Assembly (NCBI GenBank): GCA_947489445.1
Contig: CANLDN010000020.1
Coordinates: 1 to 36,681, forward strand
From: an uncultured Paracoccaceae bacterium
GTDB taxonomy: Bacteria; Pseudomonadota; Alphaproteobacteria; Rhodobacterales; Rhodobacteraceae
Length of the DNA stretch: 36,681 nt
Direction of reading: 5' to 3'
A program made the translations under genes and the position numbers. Below are positions 14,978 to 23,573 of the stretch, one piece after another (position 1 is the first letter of the stretch; every line of letters begins with the position of its first letter). A model generated the notes under the pieces. That model ran no database searches. It was not told the DNA's origin and saw only the letters and a program-made list of their open reading frames with translations.

Positions 14978-17260
14978 ATGTCCCATTTCTCTGCCCCTAT
15001 TGCCGAACAAATCTGGGACATGAAGTACCGGTTCAAACAGGCGGATGGCACACCGATTGATGAAACGGTCGAGGATACCTGGCGGCGCATTGCGGTTGCT
15101 TTGGCGGCGGTTGAGGACGATCCGAAGGCTTGGGAAGGCAAGTTTTATGATGCCCTTGCCGATTTCAAATATTTGCCGGCGGGCCGCATTACGGCGGGGG
15201 CGGGGACAGCCCGGTCGGTGACGCTGTTCAACTGTTTCGTCATGGGCACCGTGCCCGACAGCATGGGCGGTATTTTCGATATGCTGAAGGAGGCGGCCCT
15301 AACCATGCAGCAGGGTGGCGGGATCGGCTATGATTTCTCGACCATTCGTCCCAAGGGCGCGGGCGTGATGGGCGTGGCGGCGGATGCATCCGGCCCTTTG
15401 TCGTTCATGGATGTGTGGGATGCGATGTGTCGTACGATCATGTCTGCTGGGTCGCGCCGGGGCGCGATGATGGCGACGATGCGTTGCGATCATCCGGATG
15501 TGGAGGATTTCATTACTGCCAAGTCTGATCCAGCCCGGTTGCGGATGTTCAATATGTCTGTGCTGATTACGGATCCGTTTATGGAAGCGGTGAAGGCGGA
15601 CGGGTCGTGGGATCTGGTGTTTGATGGGCAGGTTTACCGCACTGTGCAGGCCCGTGATCTGTGGGATGCGATTATGCAGTCGACCTATGATTATGCCGAG
15701 CCGGGCGTTATTTTCATCGACCGTATTAACCAAATGAACAACCTGAATTACTGCGAAACGATTGCGGCGACGAACCCCTGTGGTGAACAGCCCTTGCCAC
15801 CCTATGGCGCGTGTCTGCTTGGGTCGATCAATATGGCGCGGTTGGTGAGTGATCCGTTCGAGGATGCGGCGACATTGGACGAGGCCGCGTTGTCCGATCT
15901 GGTCGCTGTGGCCGTCCGGATGATGGATAACGTCGTTGATGCCTCGCGCTTTCCGTTGGCGGCGCAGCAGGCCGAGGCGCAGGCCAAGCGCCGGATTGGG
16001 CTTGGGGTTACAGGGCTGGCGGATGCGTTGTTGATGGTTGGTCTGCGGTATGGGTCCGAAGAAGCCGCTGCACAAACGGACCAGTGGATGCATCAGATTG
16101 CACGAGCCGCTTATCTGGCGTCAGTGGACCTGGCGAAAGAGAAGGGGGCGTTTCCGCTGTTCGATGCAGAGAAGTTCCTCTCCTCCGGCGCAATGCGAGA
16201 CATGGATGAGGATGTAAGAGAGGCTATTCGTCAAAATGGCATACGAAATGCGCTTTTGACGTCGATTGCACCCACAGGGACAATCAGCCTTTACGCGGGG
16301 AATGTATCATCCGGGATCGAGCCTGTGTTTGCCTATGCCTACACACGCAAGGTCTTGCAGAAAGATGGGTCGCGGACGGAAGAAGAGGTCGTGGACTATG
16401 CCGTGCAGCTGTGGCGTGATCTGAAAGGCGATGCCCCTTTGCCTGACTACTTTGTCAATGCACAGACGCTCGCCCCGCTCGATCATGTGCGCATGCAGGC
16501 AGCGGCGCAGAAGTGGATCGATTCATCGATCTCGAAGACAATCAATTGCCCCGAAGATATCAGTTTTGATGATTTCAAAGAGGTGTACATGGCCGCCTGG
16601 GATCAGGGCTGCAAGGGCTGCACGACGTATCGGCCCAATGATGTGACCGGGTCGGTTTTGTCGGTGTCGGAGGAGGCATCCCCGTCGGAGGTTCCGGCGC
16701 AGGTGCGCGAGGGCGATGAAGGGGCTGAGGTCGTTTATATGTCTGAACCCTTGGATCGCCCGCAGGAGCTGGAGGGAGCGACCTACAAACTGAAATGGCC
16801 TGATAGCGAGCATGCGATCTATATCACGGTCAATGATCTGGTGATTGCGGGGCACCGCCGTCCGTTTGAGGTGTTCATCAACTCCAAGAATATGGAGCAT
16901 TTTGCCTGGACCGTCGCGCTGACTCGCATGATCTCGGCCGTGTTCCGGCGCGGTGGGGACGTGTCATTCGTGGTCGAGGAGTTGAAGGCCGTGTTCGACC
17001 CGCGCGGCGGGGCCTGGATGCAGGGGAAATATGTGCCGTCCATTTTGGCCGCGATCGGTGGCGTGATTGAGAAGCACATGATTTCGATTGGCTTCCTTGA
17101 GGGTGAGGGCATGGGGCTAAAGGCCGATCCGCAGGCGGATGTGGTTGCGATCAATGGCCGACCGCGTGGGAAGGCGTGTTCGTCTTGTGGGTCCTATGAA
17201 CTGCGGATGATTGAAGGCTGCATGACTTGTGGGTCATGTGGGTATTCGAAATGTGGGTAA
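14978..17260 (+). CDS. nrdJ: Adenosylcobalamin-dependent ribonucleotide reductase, class II (760 aa)
   Basis: Converts ribonucleotides to deoxyribonucleotides using coenzyme B12 to form the thiyl radical, without oxygen dependence. Seen in order: C86 (TLFNCFVMG, one of the redox cysteines), MQQGGGIGYDFSTIRPKG, SAGSRRGAMMATMRCDHPDVEDF and the active-site loop NPCGEQP with C268 and E270. These are followed by APTGTISLYAGNVSSGIEP, KTINCPEDISFDDF and a Cys-rich C-terminus (CSSC, CMTCGSC, SKCG) that reloads electrons from thioredoxin. The length is normal for NrdJ. The ATG at 14978 is preferred over the open frame upstream to 14756: it follows an AAAGGAAGA ribosome site and gives the normal N-terminus. 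No B12 riboswitch was seen upstream. Confidence 0.97.
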   Translation: MSHFSAPIAEQIWDMKYRFKQADGTPIDETVEDTWRRIAVALAAVEDDPKAWEGKFYDALADFKYLPAGRITAGAGTARSVTLFNCFVMGTVPDSMGGIFDMLKEAALTMQQGGGIGYDFSTIRPKGAGVMGVAADASGPLSFMDVWDAMCRTIMSAGSRRGAMMATMRCDHPDVEDFITAKSDPARLRMFNMSVLITDPFMEAVKADGSWDLVFDGQVYRTVQARDLWDAIMQSTYDYAEPGVIFIDRINQMNNLNYCETIAATNPCGEQPLPPYGACLLGSINMARLVSDPFEDAATLDEAALSDLVAVAVRMMDNVVDASRFPLAAQQAEAQAKRRIGLGVTGLADALLMVGLRYGSEEAAAQTDQWMHQIARAAYLASVDLAKEKGAFPLFDAEKFLSSGAMRDMDEDVREAIRQNGIRNALLTSIAPTGTISLYAGNVSSGIEPVFAYAYTRKVLQKDGSRTEEEVVDYAVQLWRDLKGDAPLPDYFVNAQTLAPLDHVRMQAAAQKWIDSSISKTINCPEDISFDDFKEVYMAAWDQGCKGCTTYRPNDVTGSVLSVSEEASPSEVPAQVREGDEGAEVVYMSEPLDRPQELEGATYKLKWPDSEHAIYITVNDLVIAGHRRPFEVFINSKNMEHFAWTVALTRMISAVFRRGGDVSFVVEELKAVFDPRGGAWMQGKYVPSILAAIGGVIEKHMISIGFLEGEGMGLKADPQADVVAINGRPRGKACSSCGSYELRMIEGCMTCGSCGYSKCG

Positions 17261-17318
17261 GTACTTGTGGATGGAGTTGTTGACTGGTTCCCAAACTGAT
17301 CAGCTCATTTCACAATAT

Positions 17319-18116
17319 CTACGCCCCTGACCGGCTCCGCCAGCCGATCAGGTTGAGCCCCGCAAAGAGAATTGCGGCGACACACACGATGGATGGGCCA
17401 GCCGGCGTATCGAAGACGTAGGCGCCTTGAAGGCCAACAACGGCAGAAACCGTACCAATCGCACCTGCGATTGCGGCCATTGCCTCTGGTGTGTGCGCCA
17501 GACCCCGCGCCGCGGCGGCTGGGATAATCAGCAAGGCGGCGATCAAAAGAACACCGACCACTTTGATTGCCACCGCAACGACGATTGCCAGAGAGACAGT
17601 CAGAATGAGTTGTTCGCGCTTGGGGTTTAGCCCGCTGGCATAGGCCAGTTCTTCGCTCAGTGTCGATGTTAGCAAAGCGGACCATCGCCATAGGATCAGT
17701 GCGACCACAACCGCTGCACCGCCCCAGATCACCACCAAATCTGTCCGCGATACCGCGAGGATATCGCCAAACAGATACGCCATAAGATCAATGCGAATAC
17801 CTGAAAGGAACGACACCGCAACAAGTCCAAAAGCAAGAGCGGAATGCGCAAGTACCCCCAAAAGTGTATCCATCGCATAGCCGCGTCCGGCCAACATCGT
17901 TACCGTCAACGCCATGATCAGCGCGACAGCCATCGCGCCCGCAAAAATCGACATCTCGAGCGCGAGCGACAATGCGACCCCCAGAATGGCCGCGTGCGCC
18001 GTTGCGTCGCCGAAATAAGCCATCCGCCGCCAGACCACGAAACAGCCCAGGGGCGCGGCGGCAAGGGCCACACCGACCCCCGCGAGCGTGGCGCGTGTCA
18101 TGAAATCATCGAGCAT
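17319..18116 (-). CDS. znuB: Zinc ABC transporter permease ZnuB (265 aa)
   Basis: Inner-membrane channel of the high-affinity zinc importer ZnuABC. It shows the ABC-3 permease pattern of 7-8 hydrophobic segments, with the N-terminus GVGVALAAAPLGCFVVWRRMAYFGDATAHAAILG, in which FGDATAHA is the family's signature region. A second conserved part, KVVGVLLIAALLIIPAAAA, lies near residue 190. The start overlaps the znuC stop by one base (TAATG), so zur-znuC-znuB is one coupled operon. It ends convergently with nrdJ, with 58 bases between and no clear terminator. Confidence 0.95.
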   Translation of the reverse strand: MLDDFMTRATLAGVGVALAAAPLGCFVVWRRMAYFGDATAHAAILGVALSLALEMSIFAGAMAVALIMALTVTMLAGRGYAMDTLLGVLAHSALAFGLVAVSFLSGIRIDLMAYLFGDILAVSRTDLVVIWGGAAVVVALILWRWSALLTSTLSEELAYASGLNPKREQLILTVSLAIVVAVAIKVVGVLLIAALLIIPAAAARGLAHTPEAMAAIAGAIGTVSAVVGLQGAYVFDTPAGPSIVCVAAILFAGLNLIGWRSRSGA

Positions 18117-18865
18117 TATTCGGCGGCCTCGTGGCTATGTGCATGTTTGTGATCATGGTCATGATCGTGGTCGTGGTCATGCCGATAGAGCGCCAAAGCA
18201 CCACCTGTGCCTGTCCCAAACAGCGCACGGTACTCCGGTGCAGACGCAACAACCGCAGGTGCCCCTTCGCAACAGACGTGGCCGTTCAGGCAGACCACCC
18301 GGTCAGAGGCGCTCATCACCACATGTAATTCATGGCTGATCATCAGCACAGCACACCCCGTGTCCTGCCGTACTGTCTCGATTTGCTGGTAAAACGCGGC
18401 AGACCCCGGCTGATCCAACCCCTGTGTCGCCTCATCAAGAAGCAGGACGTCAGGTTGGTTGATCAAGGCGCGGGCCAGCAAGACACGCTGAAACTGTCCG
18501 CCAGAAAGCTGTGACATCTGTCTTTTCAGAAGGTCAGGCACACCCGCCGCAACAAGCGCGGTCTTGCAAGCGGCCCTTGATACTGTGTTGGAAAGCTGCA
18601 TGAACCGTTCCACAGTTATCGGCAGCGTCGGGTCGATATGCAAACGCTGCGGCACATATCCAATTTTCAGCCCCGGCCTCAGGTTGATCTCACCGCTTGC
18701 CGGTGTTGCCGCGCCAATGATGGCCCGCAGCAGGCTTGTCTTGCCGGATCCGTTGGGGCCTACGATCGTGACGATCTCGCCCGGATCCAGATGCAGAGCC
18801 ACGTTGTGCAGGACCGTATTGGCGCCGTAAGCGACGCGCAGGTTCTTGACAGAAATCAGGCTCAT
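18116..18865 (-). CDS. znuC: Zinc ABC transporter ATP-binding protein ZnuC (249 aa)
   Basis: ATPase that powers zinc uptake through ZnuB. Seen: Walker A GPNGSGKTSLL at about residues 38-48, ABC signature LSGGQFQRVLLARAL, Walker B VLLLDEAT, and the switch His in MISHELH. The last about 23 residues are an alternating His-Asp tail with roughly ten His, in a protein that is cytoplasmic. It could bind zinc on the inner side and sense or buffer imported metal; this is inference. The start overlaps the zur stop by 4 bases (ATGA). Confidence 0.95.
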   Translation of the reverse strand: MSLISVKNLRVAYGANTVLHNVALHLDPGEIVTIVGPNGSGKTSLLRAIIGAATPASGEINLRPGLKIGYVPQRLHIDPTLPITVERFMQLSNTVSRAACKTALVAAGVPDLLKRQMSQLSGGQFQRVLLARALINQPDVLLLDEATQGLDQPGSAAFYQQIETVRQDTGCAVLMISHELHVVMSASDRVVCLNGHVCCEGAPAVVASAPEYRALFGTGTGGALALYRHDHDHDHDHDHKHAHSHEAAE

Positions 18866-19359
18866 GCGTTTGCCTTACCGACGCAGGAAGGGCAGACCCC
18901 TTCGGCCTCTACGACCGTCTTTTCTATCTGGAAACCGGCAGCCCGAGCGGCATCACCAAGCGCGTCTTTGGCAGGTGTTGAGTGTGCTTCGGCCACCGCG
19001 TCGCAAAGACGGCAGATCATGAAGGCTGGTGAATGGTTCTCACCCGGATGGGCGCAGGCGACGAAGGCATTCAGACGCTCAATTTTATGAACAAGACCGT
19101 TCTCAGCCAGAAAGTCGAGCGCGCGATAGGCCACAGGCGGCTGCGAGCCAAACCCTGCGTCGCGCAATAGATCAAGTATGGCGTAAGCCCCAAGTGCGCG
19201 GTGTTCGCGCAACAGCAGCTCTAGCACCTTGCGGCGGACAGGCGTCAACCGCAACCCCTCGGCTATGCAACGGTCCTCTGCAGCGGCCAGTGCATGCGCG
19301 ACACATGCCTTGTGGTCATGTTCTTCGAACCCGATCGGCATCGTGTCTTCTGCAGACAT
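18862..19359 (-). CDS. zur: Fur-family zinc uptake regulator Zur (165 aa)
   Basis: Zinc-dependent repressor of zinc-uptake genes. The winged helix is visible in EGLRLTPVRRKVLELLL and PPVAYRALDFLAENGLVHKIE. The structural zinc site is given by CRLC and the C-terminal CPSC, and the His-rich segment by HPGENH. The open frame reaches 19395, but the ATG at 19359 is preferred. AGGGG precedes it, and a TATAAT box (minus strand, 19384-19389) would start transcription near 19377, downstream of the other two candidate ATGs. It leads znuC and znuB in one operon and is divergent from znuA, so it probably represses both directions from the shared intergenic region. Confidence 0.92.
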   Translation of the reverse strand: MSAEDTMPIGFEEHDHKACVAHALAAAEDRCIAEGLRLTPVRRKVLELLLREHRALGAYAILDLLRDAGFGSQPPVAYRALDFLAENGLVHKIERLNAFVACAHPGENHSPAFMICRLCDAVAEAHSTPAKDALGDAARAAGFQIEKTVVEAEGVCPSCVGKANA

Positions 19360-19378
19360 CGCATGTGCCCCTATTGTC

Positions 19379-19395
19379 ATGTTATTATATATCAT
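19379..19395. promoter_or_regulatory. Candidate Zur box on the zur side
   Basis: ATGTTATTATATATCAT is an imperfect palindrome (ATGTTAT against ATATCAT) covering the TATAAT-like -10 box of zur. It shares the TGTTAT word with the site at 19408-19425 and the AT-rich core with 24575-24588. Role inferred from position and resemblance to alphaproteobacterial Zur sites. Confidence 0.5.
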
Positions 19396-19407
19396 CTAGG
19401 ACGTTTC

Positions 19408-19425
19408 GTAATGTTATACAATCAC
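19408..19425. promoter_or_regulatory. Candidate Zur box on the znuA side
   Basis: GTAATGTTATACAATCAC, an AT-rich imperfect palindrome 12 bases before the znuA ATG, looks like Zur/Fur sites built on TGTTATA. A repressor bound here would overlap the znuA -10 or early leader. No competing explanation was seen. Confidence 0.6.
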
Positions 19426-19437
19426 ATAGGTATTCCC

Positions 19438-20487
19438 ATGTCCAGAAAGCTCGCTTCACTCTCTGCAATCGCTATTTTGATGAGCGGGGTGGCTATGGCC
19501 GACGTTCCGAGTGTGGCAGTGGATATCGCGCCGGTGCATTCGCTTGTCGCCCGTGTGATGGAGGGGGTTGGCACGCCCAACCTGATCTTGCCACCGGGTG
19601 CATCCCCGCATGAATACAGCCTGCGCCCGTCTGAGGCGACGGCGTTGCAGGACGCTGATATCGTCGTGTGGTTAGGCGAGGACCTGACCCCTTGGATGGA
19701 AGGTGCGCTCGAAACGCTGGCCGCGGGCGCCAGCGTAATGACGCTGTTGGAGGCAGATGAGACGATACTGCTTGATTTCCGCGAAGGGGCTTTGTTTGAG
19801 GCCCCTAAACATCGCCATGATGATCATGAAGAATATGCCGAAGATGAGCACGATGAGGCAACTGAAACGGTGGCACATGATAACCAAGACCATGACGACC
19901 ACGGTCATGAAGATCATGCGGAGGATGAAGGACATGACCCTCATGAATCTGATGCGCATGACGGGCACGACCATGGGGCGCATGACCCCCATGCATGGTT
20001 ATCGCCTGCAAATGCGACAGCATGGCTGAATCTGATCGCGGCAGAGCTGTCATCGGCAGACCCCGATAATGCTGGTATCTATTTCGCAAACGCTGCTGCC
20101 GCACGAGCCGAGATAGAGGCGTTATCTACTGAAGTGACCGAGATACTAGACCCGGTCCGCGGCGAGAGTTTTGTCGTATTTCACGATGCTTATCAGTATT
20201 TCGAAACGGATTTCGGTTTCCCAGCCTCAGGTGCCATCTCGCTGAGTGACGCCACAGACCCCAGCCCTGCACGGATCGCTGAAATCCAGAGGCGCGTTCA
20301 GGCCGAAGGTATCGCTTGCGTCTTGACCGAACCGCAATTCAACCCCGGCCTGGTAACCACAGTTCTGGATGGAACAGAGACGAATACCGGCGTGATTGAC
20401 CCGCTTGGTGTCGATCTGGAACCTGGGCCAACACTGTACCCGCAGCTGATCCGGAATATGGCAACCACGCTAGCTGAGTGTCTGTAA
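19438..20487 (+). CDS. znuA: Zinc ABC transporter substrate-binding protein ZnuA (349 aa)
   Basis: Periplasmic zinc receptor that hands zinc to ZnuB. Signal peptide at residues 1-21 (ending AMA). Probable metal ligands are H58 in GASPHEYSLRPS, H185 in HDPHAWLSP and the His of FHDAYQYFE, matching the ZnuA three-His site. Between residues 125 and 181 lies a long, highly acidic His-rich loop, as in many ZnuA proteins, thought to capture zinc when it is scarce. The start is set at 19438, because the ATG at 19411 lies inside the candidate Zur box. Divergent from zur-znuCB. Confidence 0.96.
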   Translation: MSRKLASLSAIAILMSGVAMADVPSVAVDIAPVHSLVARVMEGVGTPNLILPPGASPHEYSLRPSEATALQDADIVVWLGEDLTPWMEGALETLAAGASVMTLLEADETILLDFREGALFEAPKHRHDDHEEYAEDEHDEATETVAHDNQDHDDHGHEDHAEDEGHDPHESDAHDGHDHGAHDPHAWLSPANATAWLNLIAAELSSADPDNAGIYFANAAAARAEIEALSTEVTEILDPVRGESFVVFHDAYQYFETDFGFPASGAISLSDATDPSPARIAEIQRRVQAEGIACVLTEPQFNPGLVTTVLDGTETNTGVIDPLGVDLEPGPTLYPQLIRNMATTLAECL

Positions 20488-20533
20488 CTAAGACCTAAGC
20501 ATGGTCACTCCGGCGTCATAACGACCGTATAGC

Positions 20534-20560
20534 CGCATAAGAACGCAATGCGATTATGCG
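20534..20560. terminator. Possible bidirectional terminator hairpin
   Basis: CGCATAA at 20534-20540 and TTATGCG at 20554-20560 form a perfect 7-bp stem with a 13-base loop, in the gap between the convergent znuA and DUF3299 genes. TCGTTTA follows on the plus strand. The stem is modest and there is no strong T-tract, so termination is only likely. Confidence 0.35.
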
Positions 20561-20595
20561 TCGTTTATCGCTTCGAGGATGTGCCAGCGACTACG

Positions 20596-21108
20596 TTAAG
20601 TACGATATGGTTCAATCATGTCCGCTGACAAAGCGTAGCCAATATCTGCAAGCTGGGTTGAGATTGACGATACACCAAACATACCAATGACGTTGACGGC
20701 TTCAAACAGCCCCTTGCTTTCGTAGGGCCTTTCTGTCGTGACAAAGACCAGCTGATTGGCTGGTGGGGGTGGGACATGCACGCAGGCACCCACATAAGGC
20801 ACGAGGATGAAAGCGGTGACGCTGGTGCCGCTATAGTCGATGGGTACGATGAACCCGGGCAGACGGACAAGCTGTCCGTTCCAGTCAGCCCTTACGCCGG
20901 TTGATTCAGGCTGCTGACTAAACAGTGGCGCATTCTCATCATGCTCGAGCAACCCGCGAAATGCGTTTGGAATCGTTGTTTGTTCTTCAGGCAGCAGATC
21001 TTCCCACTCAAGATCAATGTATTCTTCAGTGCGTGCAACGCTCGGTACAAGTGTCGCGGTTGCAATTCCGGCGAGAACTGCGCGGCGTTGCAAATTTTGC
21101 TTCACCAT
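20596..21108 (-). CDS. DUF3299 family secreted protein, copy 2 (170 aa)
   Basis: Second of two tandem DUF3299 proteins closing the zinc-linked operon. The N-terminus has an RR pair followed by a hydrophobic stretch (LQRRAVLAGIATATLVPSVA), a twin-arginine-like or Sec signal ahead of a periplasmic domain. The DUF3299 core is seen in VRLPGFIVPIDY and LVPYVGACVHVPPPPANQLVFV, which its neighbour repeats. The family occurs in zinc-regulated operons (Zrg of Vibrio cholerae, PA4066 region of Pseudomonas aeruginosa); its molecular role is unknown. The start overlaps the upstream copy by 7 bases. The conserved Cys-His pair in GACVH could bind metal, which is inference. Confidence 0.85.
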   Translation of the reverse strand: MVKQNLQRRAVLAGIATATLVPSVARTEEYIDLEWEDLLPEEQTTIPNAFRGLLEHDENAPLFSQQPESTGVRADWNGQLVRLPGFIVPIDYSGTSVTAFILVPYVGACVHVPPPPANQLVFVTTERPYESKGLFEAVNVIGMFGVSSISTQLADIGYALSADMIEPYRT

Positions 21109-21602
21109 ACGTAGACCTCCATTTCATCGGCTGCGATGGAATAGCCTGTTTGGCCAAGGTCTGTTGACTGGAGCTGCGTACGCATCACCCCGGTGACCCA
21201 AACTGGATCCCAAAGCTGGTCGCCCGGCCAAGGCTCTGCCGCGTTGACCATGACAAGCTGGTTCGCGGGCGGTGGTGGCGTGTGGATGCAGGCCCCCACG
21301 TAAGGCACGAGCATGAAGTTGATTACACCTTCGGCACTGACATCAAAAGGGATGATGAATCCCGGCATCTTGATATAGGCCCCGTCGAGCTCTTCGTTCA
21401 GCTTGACACCGTTGGCATCATAAATTGGGTTCCAGGTATCGTTGGCAAGATCAATCTCACCTTCACCAATGATTTCCGAATAGGGCACACCTGGCGGTAT
21501 AAGATTATCCCACATGATTTCGCGTGGTGTTGCTGCAAACGCCATTTTTGGCGCTGCTACCGCACCCGACAGCAGCGCCAAAGTTGTTCTGCGGTTTAAC
21601 AT
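21102..21602 (-). CDS. DUF3299 family secreted protein, copy 1 (166 aa)
   Basis: First of two tandem DUF3299 proteins. Signal sequence MLNRRTTLALLSGAVAAPKMAFA again contains an RR pair. The core IKMPGFIIPFDV and LVPYVGACIHTPPPPANQLVMV parallels the next gene, so the pair arose by duplication, but the remainder differs considerably. The ATG at 21602 is chosen over a GTG at 21611 because GAGGTGG is correctly spaced before it. It is 22 bases after the permease gene, in one operon with the ABC transporter genes. Predicted periplasmic partner of the transporter; exact function unknown. Confidence 0.87.
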   Translation of the reverse strand: MLNRRTTLALLSGAVAAPKMAFAATPREIMWDNLIPPGVPYSEIIGEGEIDLANDTWNPIYDANGVKLNEELDGAYIKMPGFIIPFDVSAEGVINFMLVPYVGACIHTPPPPANQLVMVNAAEPWPGDQLWDPVWVTGVMRTQLQSTDLGQTGYSIAADEMEVYVW

Positions 21603-21624
21603 TGCGTCCACCTCATCCTAAACG

Positions 21625-22875
21625 TCACGTCTGCACCATCATACCATCAGCGATGGACATTCTGTAAGCCCGCAATGCAGGCACAAGGCTCACGATTGCG
21701 CCAGCGCAGACAACCCCAACGATAACCGAAAATTCCCGTATCGTGGGCGCATCAATAGGCAGCCACAAGCCAAAGGCGTTGTCGACAAGAGGTTGCGCGA
21801 TAACAAGACCCGCGTAGAGCAAGGCAACACCGAGCAAAGCGCCAACAGCGGCCATGAGCATGGCTTCAAAAACAAGCATGCCAAGGATTGTCAGTGGCCG
21901 CGCACCCATCGCCCGAAAGATTGCCATCTCGCGGCGGCGTTCGTTTAGGCTAGAAAAGATGGTCGCCATCATGCCGATCAGTGCAGTCACAACCACCATG
22001 GCCGAAACGGCCAAGAGAGCGGTTTCGGCTATGCCTACGATGCCCCAAAGCTCTTGCAAAGCAACGCCCGGCAGGATGGCCAGTAACGGTTCTTCTGGAT
22101 ATTCATTGATCGCGCGCTGCAGTGCGAAGGTCTGTAATGGGCTTTCCACGCCAACAAGCGCCGCGGTTACTGCCTTGGGTGTCAGCTCCATCCTGCGGAT
22201 CACGTCAGCAGGCGTAGATTGGCCGGGTATCTGCGCACCGCCTTGCCAATCCACATGGATCGCTTCGATCGCCTCCATGCTGACGATGACGGTGCGATCA
22301 ATAGGCGTTCCGGTCTTTTCCAAAATACCCGAAACGCGGAACGGTTGGTCTTTGTGTTCGGTGAAGGATGCCAACCCGTGGGCAACGACGATAGGGTCAT
22401 CCACGTTGTAGCCCAACGTAGAGGCGACATCAGCGCCAATCACGGTATCAAAGAGATCGTCCATGATGACACCGTCCGCAACCGTCAGTGATCTGCCTTG
22501 CCTATATTTGTAGTGTTCAAAAAAGGCTTGGGTTGTTCCCATGACCCTGAACTGGCGGTGACTGTCACCTAACGAAATCGGGACAATCCAATCAACGTCT
22601 GGTCGCGCGGCGATGTCGAGGTAGCTTTCCCACGTCACGTTGTTGGTCGCATTGCCGATGCGGAATACGGAATAAAGCAATAGCTGCACCGACCCTGATC
22701 GCGCTCCGACGATCAGGTCAGTACCTGAAATGGTGTCAGCAAAGCTGGCCTTGGCGCCGGTCCGTACCTTTTCAACCCCAAGGAAGAGTGCAACTGACAG
22801 GGCAATGGCGAGGATGGTCATGCCCACTGTCAACGCGCGCGCAAAGAGCGAGGCTATGGCAAGTCGAAAAGTCAT
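21625..22875 (-). CDS. FtsX/MacB-like ABC transporter permease (416 aa)
   Basis: Inner-membrane permease of the type VII (MacB/LolCE/FtsX) ABC group. Seen: one N-terminal membrane helix (residues about 9-30, ALTVGMTILAIALSVALFLGVEKV), a large periplasmic domain of about 240 residues and three C-terminal helices (ETALLAVSAMVVVTALIGMMATIF and following, with LNERRREMAIFRAMGA between the first two). This group does not form a simple import channel but transmits motion to periplasmic partners. The gene overlaps the ATPase gene by 4 bases (ATGA). In ZrgABCDE-like operons the corresponding permease is needed with the ATPase and the His-rich ZrgA protein; the same assignment here is inference from gene order. 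Confidence 0.92.
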   Translation of the reverse strand: MTFRLAIASLFARALTVGMTILAIALSVALFLGVEKVRTGAKASFADTISGTDLIVGARSGSVQLLLYSVFRIGNATNNVTWESYLDIAARPDVDWIVPISLGDSHRQFRVMGTTQAFFEHYKYRQGRSLTVADGVIMDDLFDTVIGADVASTLGYNVDDPIVVAHGLASFTEHKDQPFRVSGILEKTGTPIDRTVIVSMEAIEAIHVDWQGGAQIPGQSTPADVIRRMELTPKAVTAALVGVESPLQTFALQRAINEYPEEPLLAILPGVALQELWGIVGIAETALLAVSAMVVVTALIGMMATIFSSLNERRREMAIFRAMGARPLTILGMLVFEAMLMAAVGALLGVALLYAGLVIAQPLVDNAFGLWLPIDAPTIREFSVIVGVVCAGAIVSLVPALRAYRMSIADGMMVQT

Positions 22876-23567
22876 GCCGCGGTCCGGTCGATCTGCGCGA
22901 TCCCTTCCATGCGGATGACGCGGTCGAAGCGTTCGCCCAAGCGAGGATCGTGACTGACCATCAGAAGCGACGTCTCGTGCGCCTTGGTCTGCGCAAAAAG
23001 CAGGTCAAGAAACGCAGCCTGGCTGCCTGCATCAAGGGCCGACGTGGGTTCATCTGCGATGATCAAAGGCGGCTGCCCGATCAGGGCGCGCGCTACCGCG
23101 ACACGTTGTTGTTGGCCAACACTCAATGCGTTGGCCTTTGCCTGGATGATGTCGCTTGGCAGGCCAAGTTCTGTGCACAGGTGTGCTGCTTCCGCTGCCG
23201 CATCACCTGTGCGCTTGCGTCGTTCAGGCGCAAAGCGCAGCGGAAGCAGGATGTTGTCCATCACAGAACCAAAGGGCAGCAGATTGAACTGCTGAAAAAT
23301 CACGCCGATTTGCTCCGCCCGGAATCTGTCGCGTGCACCGCCAGACAGTGCCGTAACATCTGTGCCTGCAATATTTACGGTACCCTGATCTGGCAGGATC
23401 GTGCCACAGATCAGCGACAGAAGTGTCGATTTTCCCGATCCGCTCTCTCCAAGTAGCAACGCTGATTCACCTCTTAGAAGCGTGAAATCAGTGACGTTCA
23501 GCGAAAACGCTGAACGCCCCGGCCACCGGTAGCCAACTTCTGAGAGTTCAAGAACAGTGTCTGTCAC
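22872..23567 (-). CDS. ABC transporter ATP-binding protein, LolD-like (231 aa)
   Basis: ATPase of the MacB/LolD branch, partner of the FtsX-like permease. Seen: Walker A LLGESGSGKSTLLSLICG near residue 36, ABC signature LSVGQQQRVAVARAL, Walker B PLIIADEPTSALD and the switch His in MVSHD. The length of 231 residues is typical for this branch. It starts 6 bases after the His-rich DUF2796 gene. The role inferred from the operon is to power zinc-related work in the periplasm or at the outer leaflet, rather than lipoprotein sorting. Confidence 0.93.
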   Translation of the reverse strand: MTDTVLELSEVGYRWPGRSAFSLNVTDFTLLRGESALLLGESGSGKSTLLSLICGTILPDQGTVNIAGTDVTALSGGARDRFRAEQIGVIFQQFNLLPFGSVMDNILLPLRFAPERRKRTGDAAAEAAHLCTELGLPSDIIQAKANALSVGQQQRVAVARALIGQPPLIIADEPTSALDAGSQAAFLDLLFAQTKAHETSLLMVSHDPRLGERFDRVIRMEGIAQIDRTAA

Positions 23568-23573
23568 CTGTGT

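Noticed and set aside
15299..16093. 264-residue minus-strand frame inside nrdJ
   Set aside because: Arg/His-rich shadow of a certain gene, with no start signal or family resemblance.
19805..20104. Met- and His-rich alternative frames within znuA
   Set aside because: They are frame-shifted readings of the His/Asp repeat region of ZnuA.
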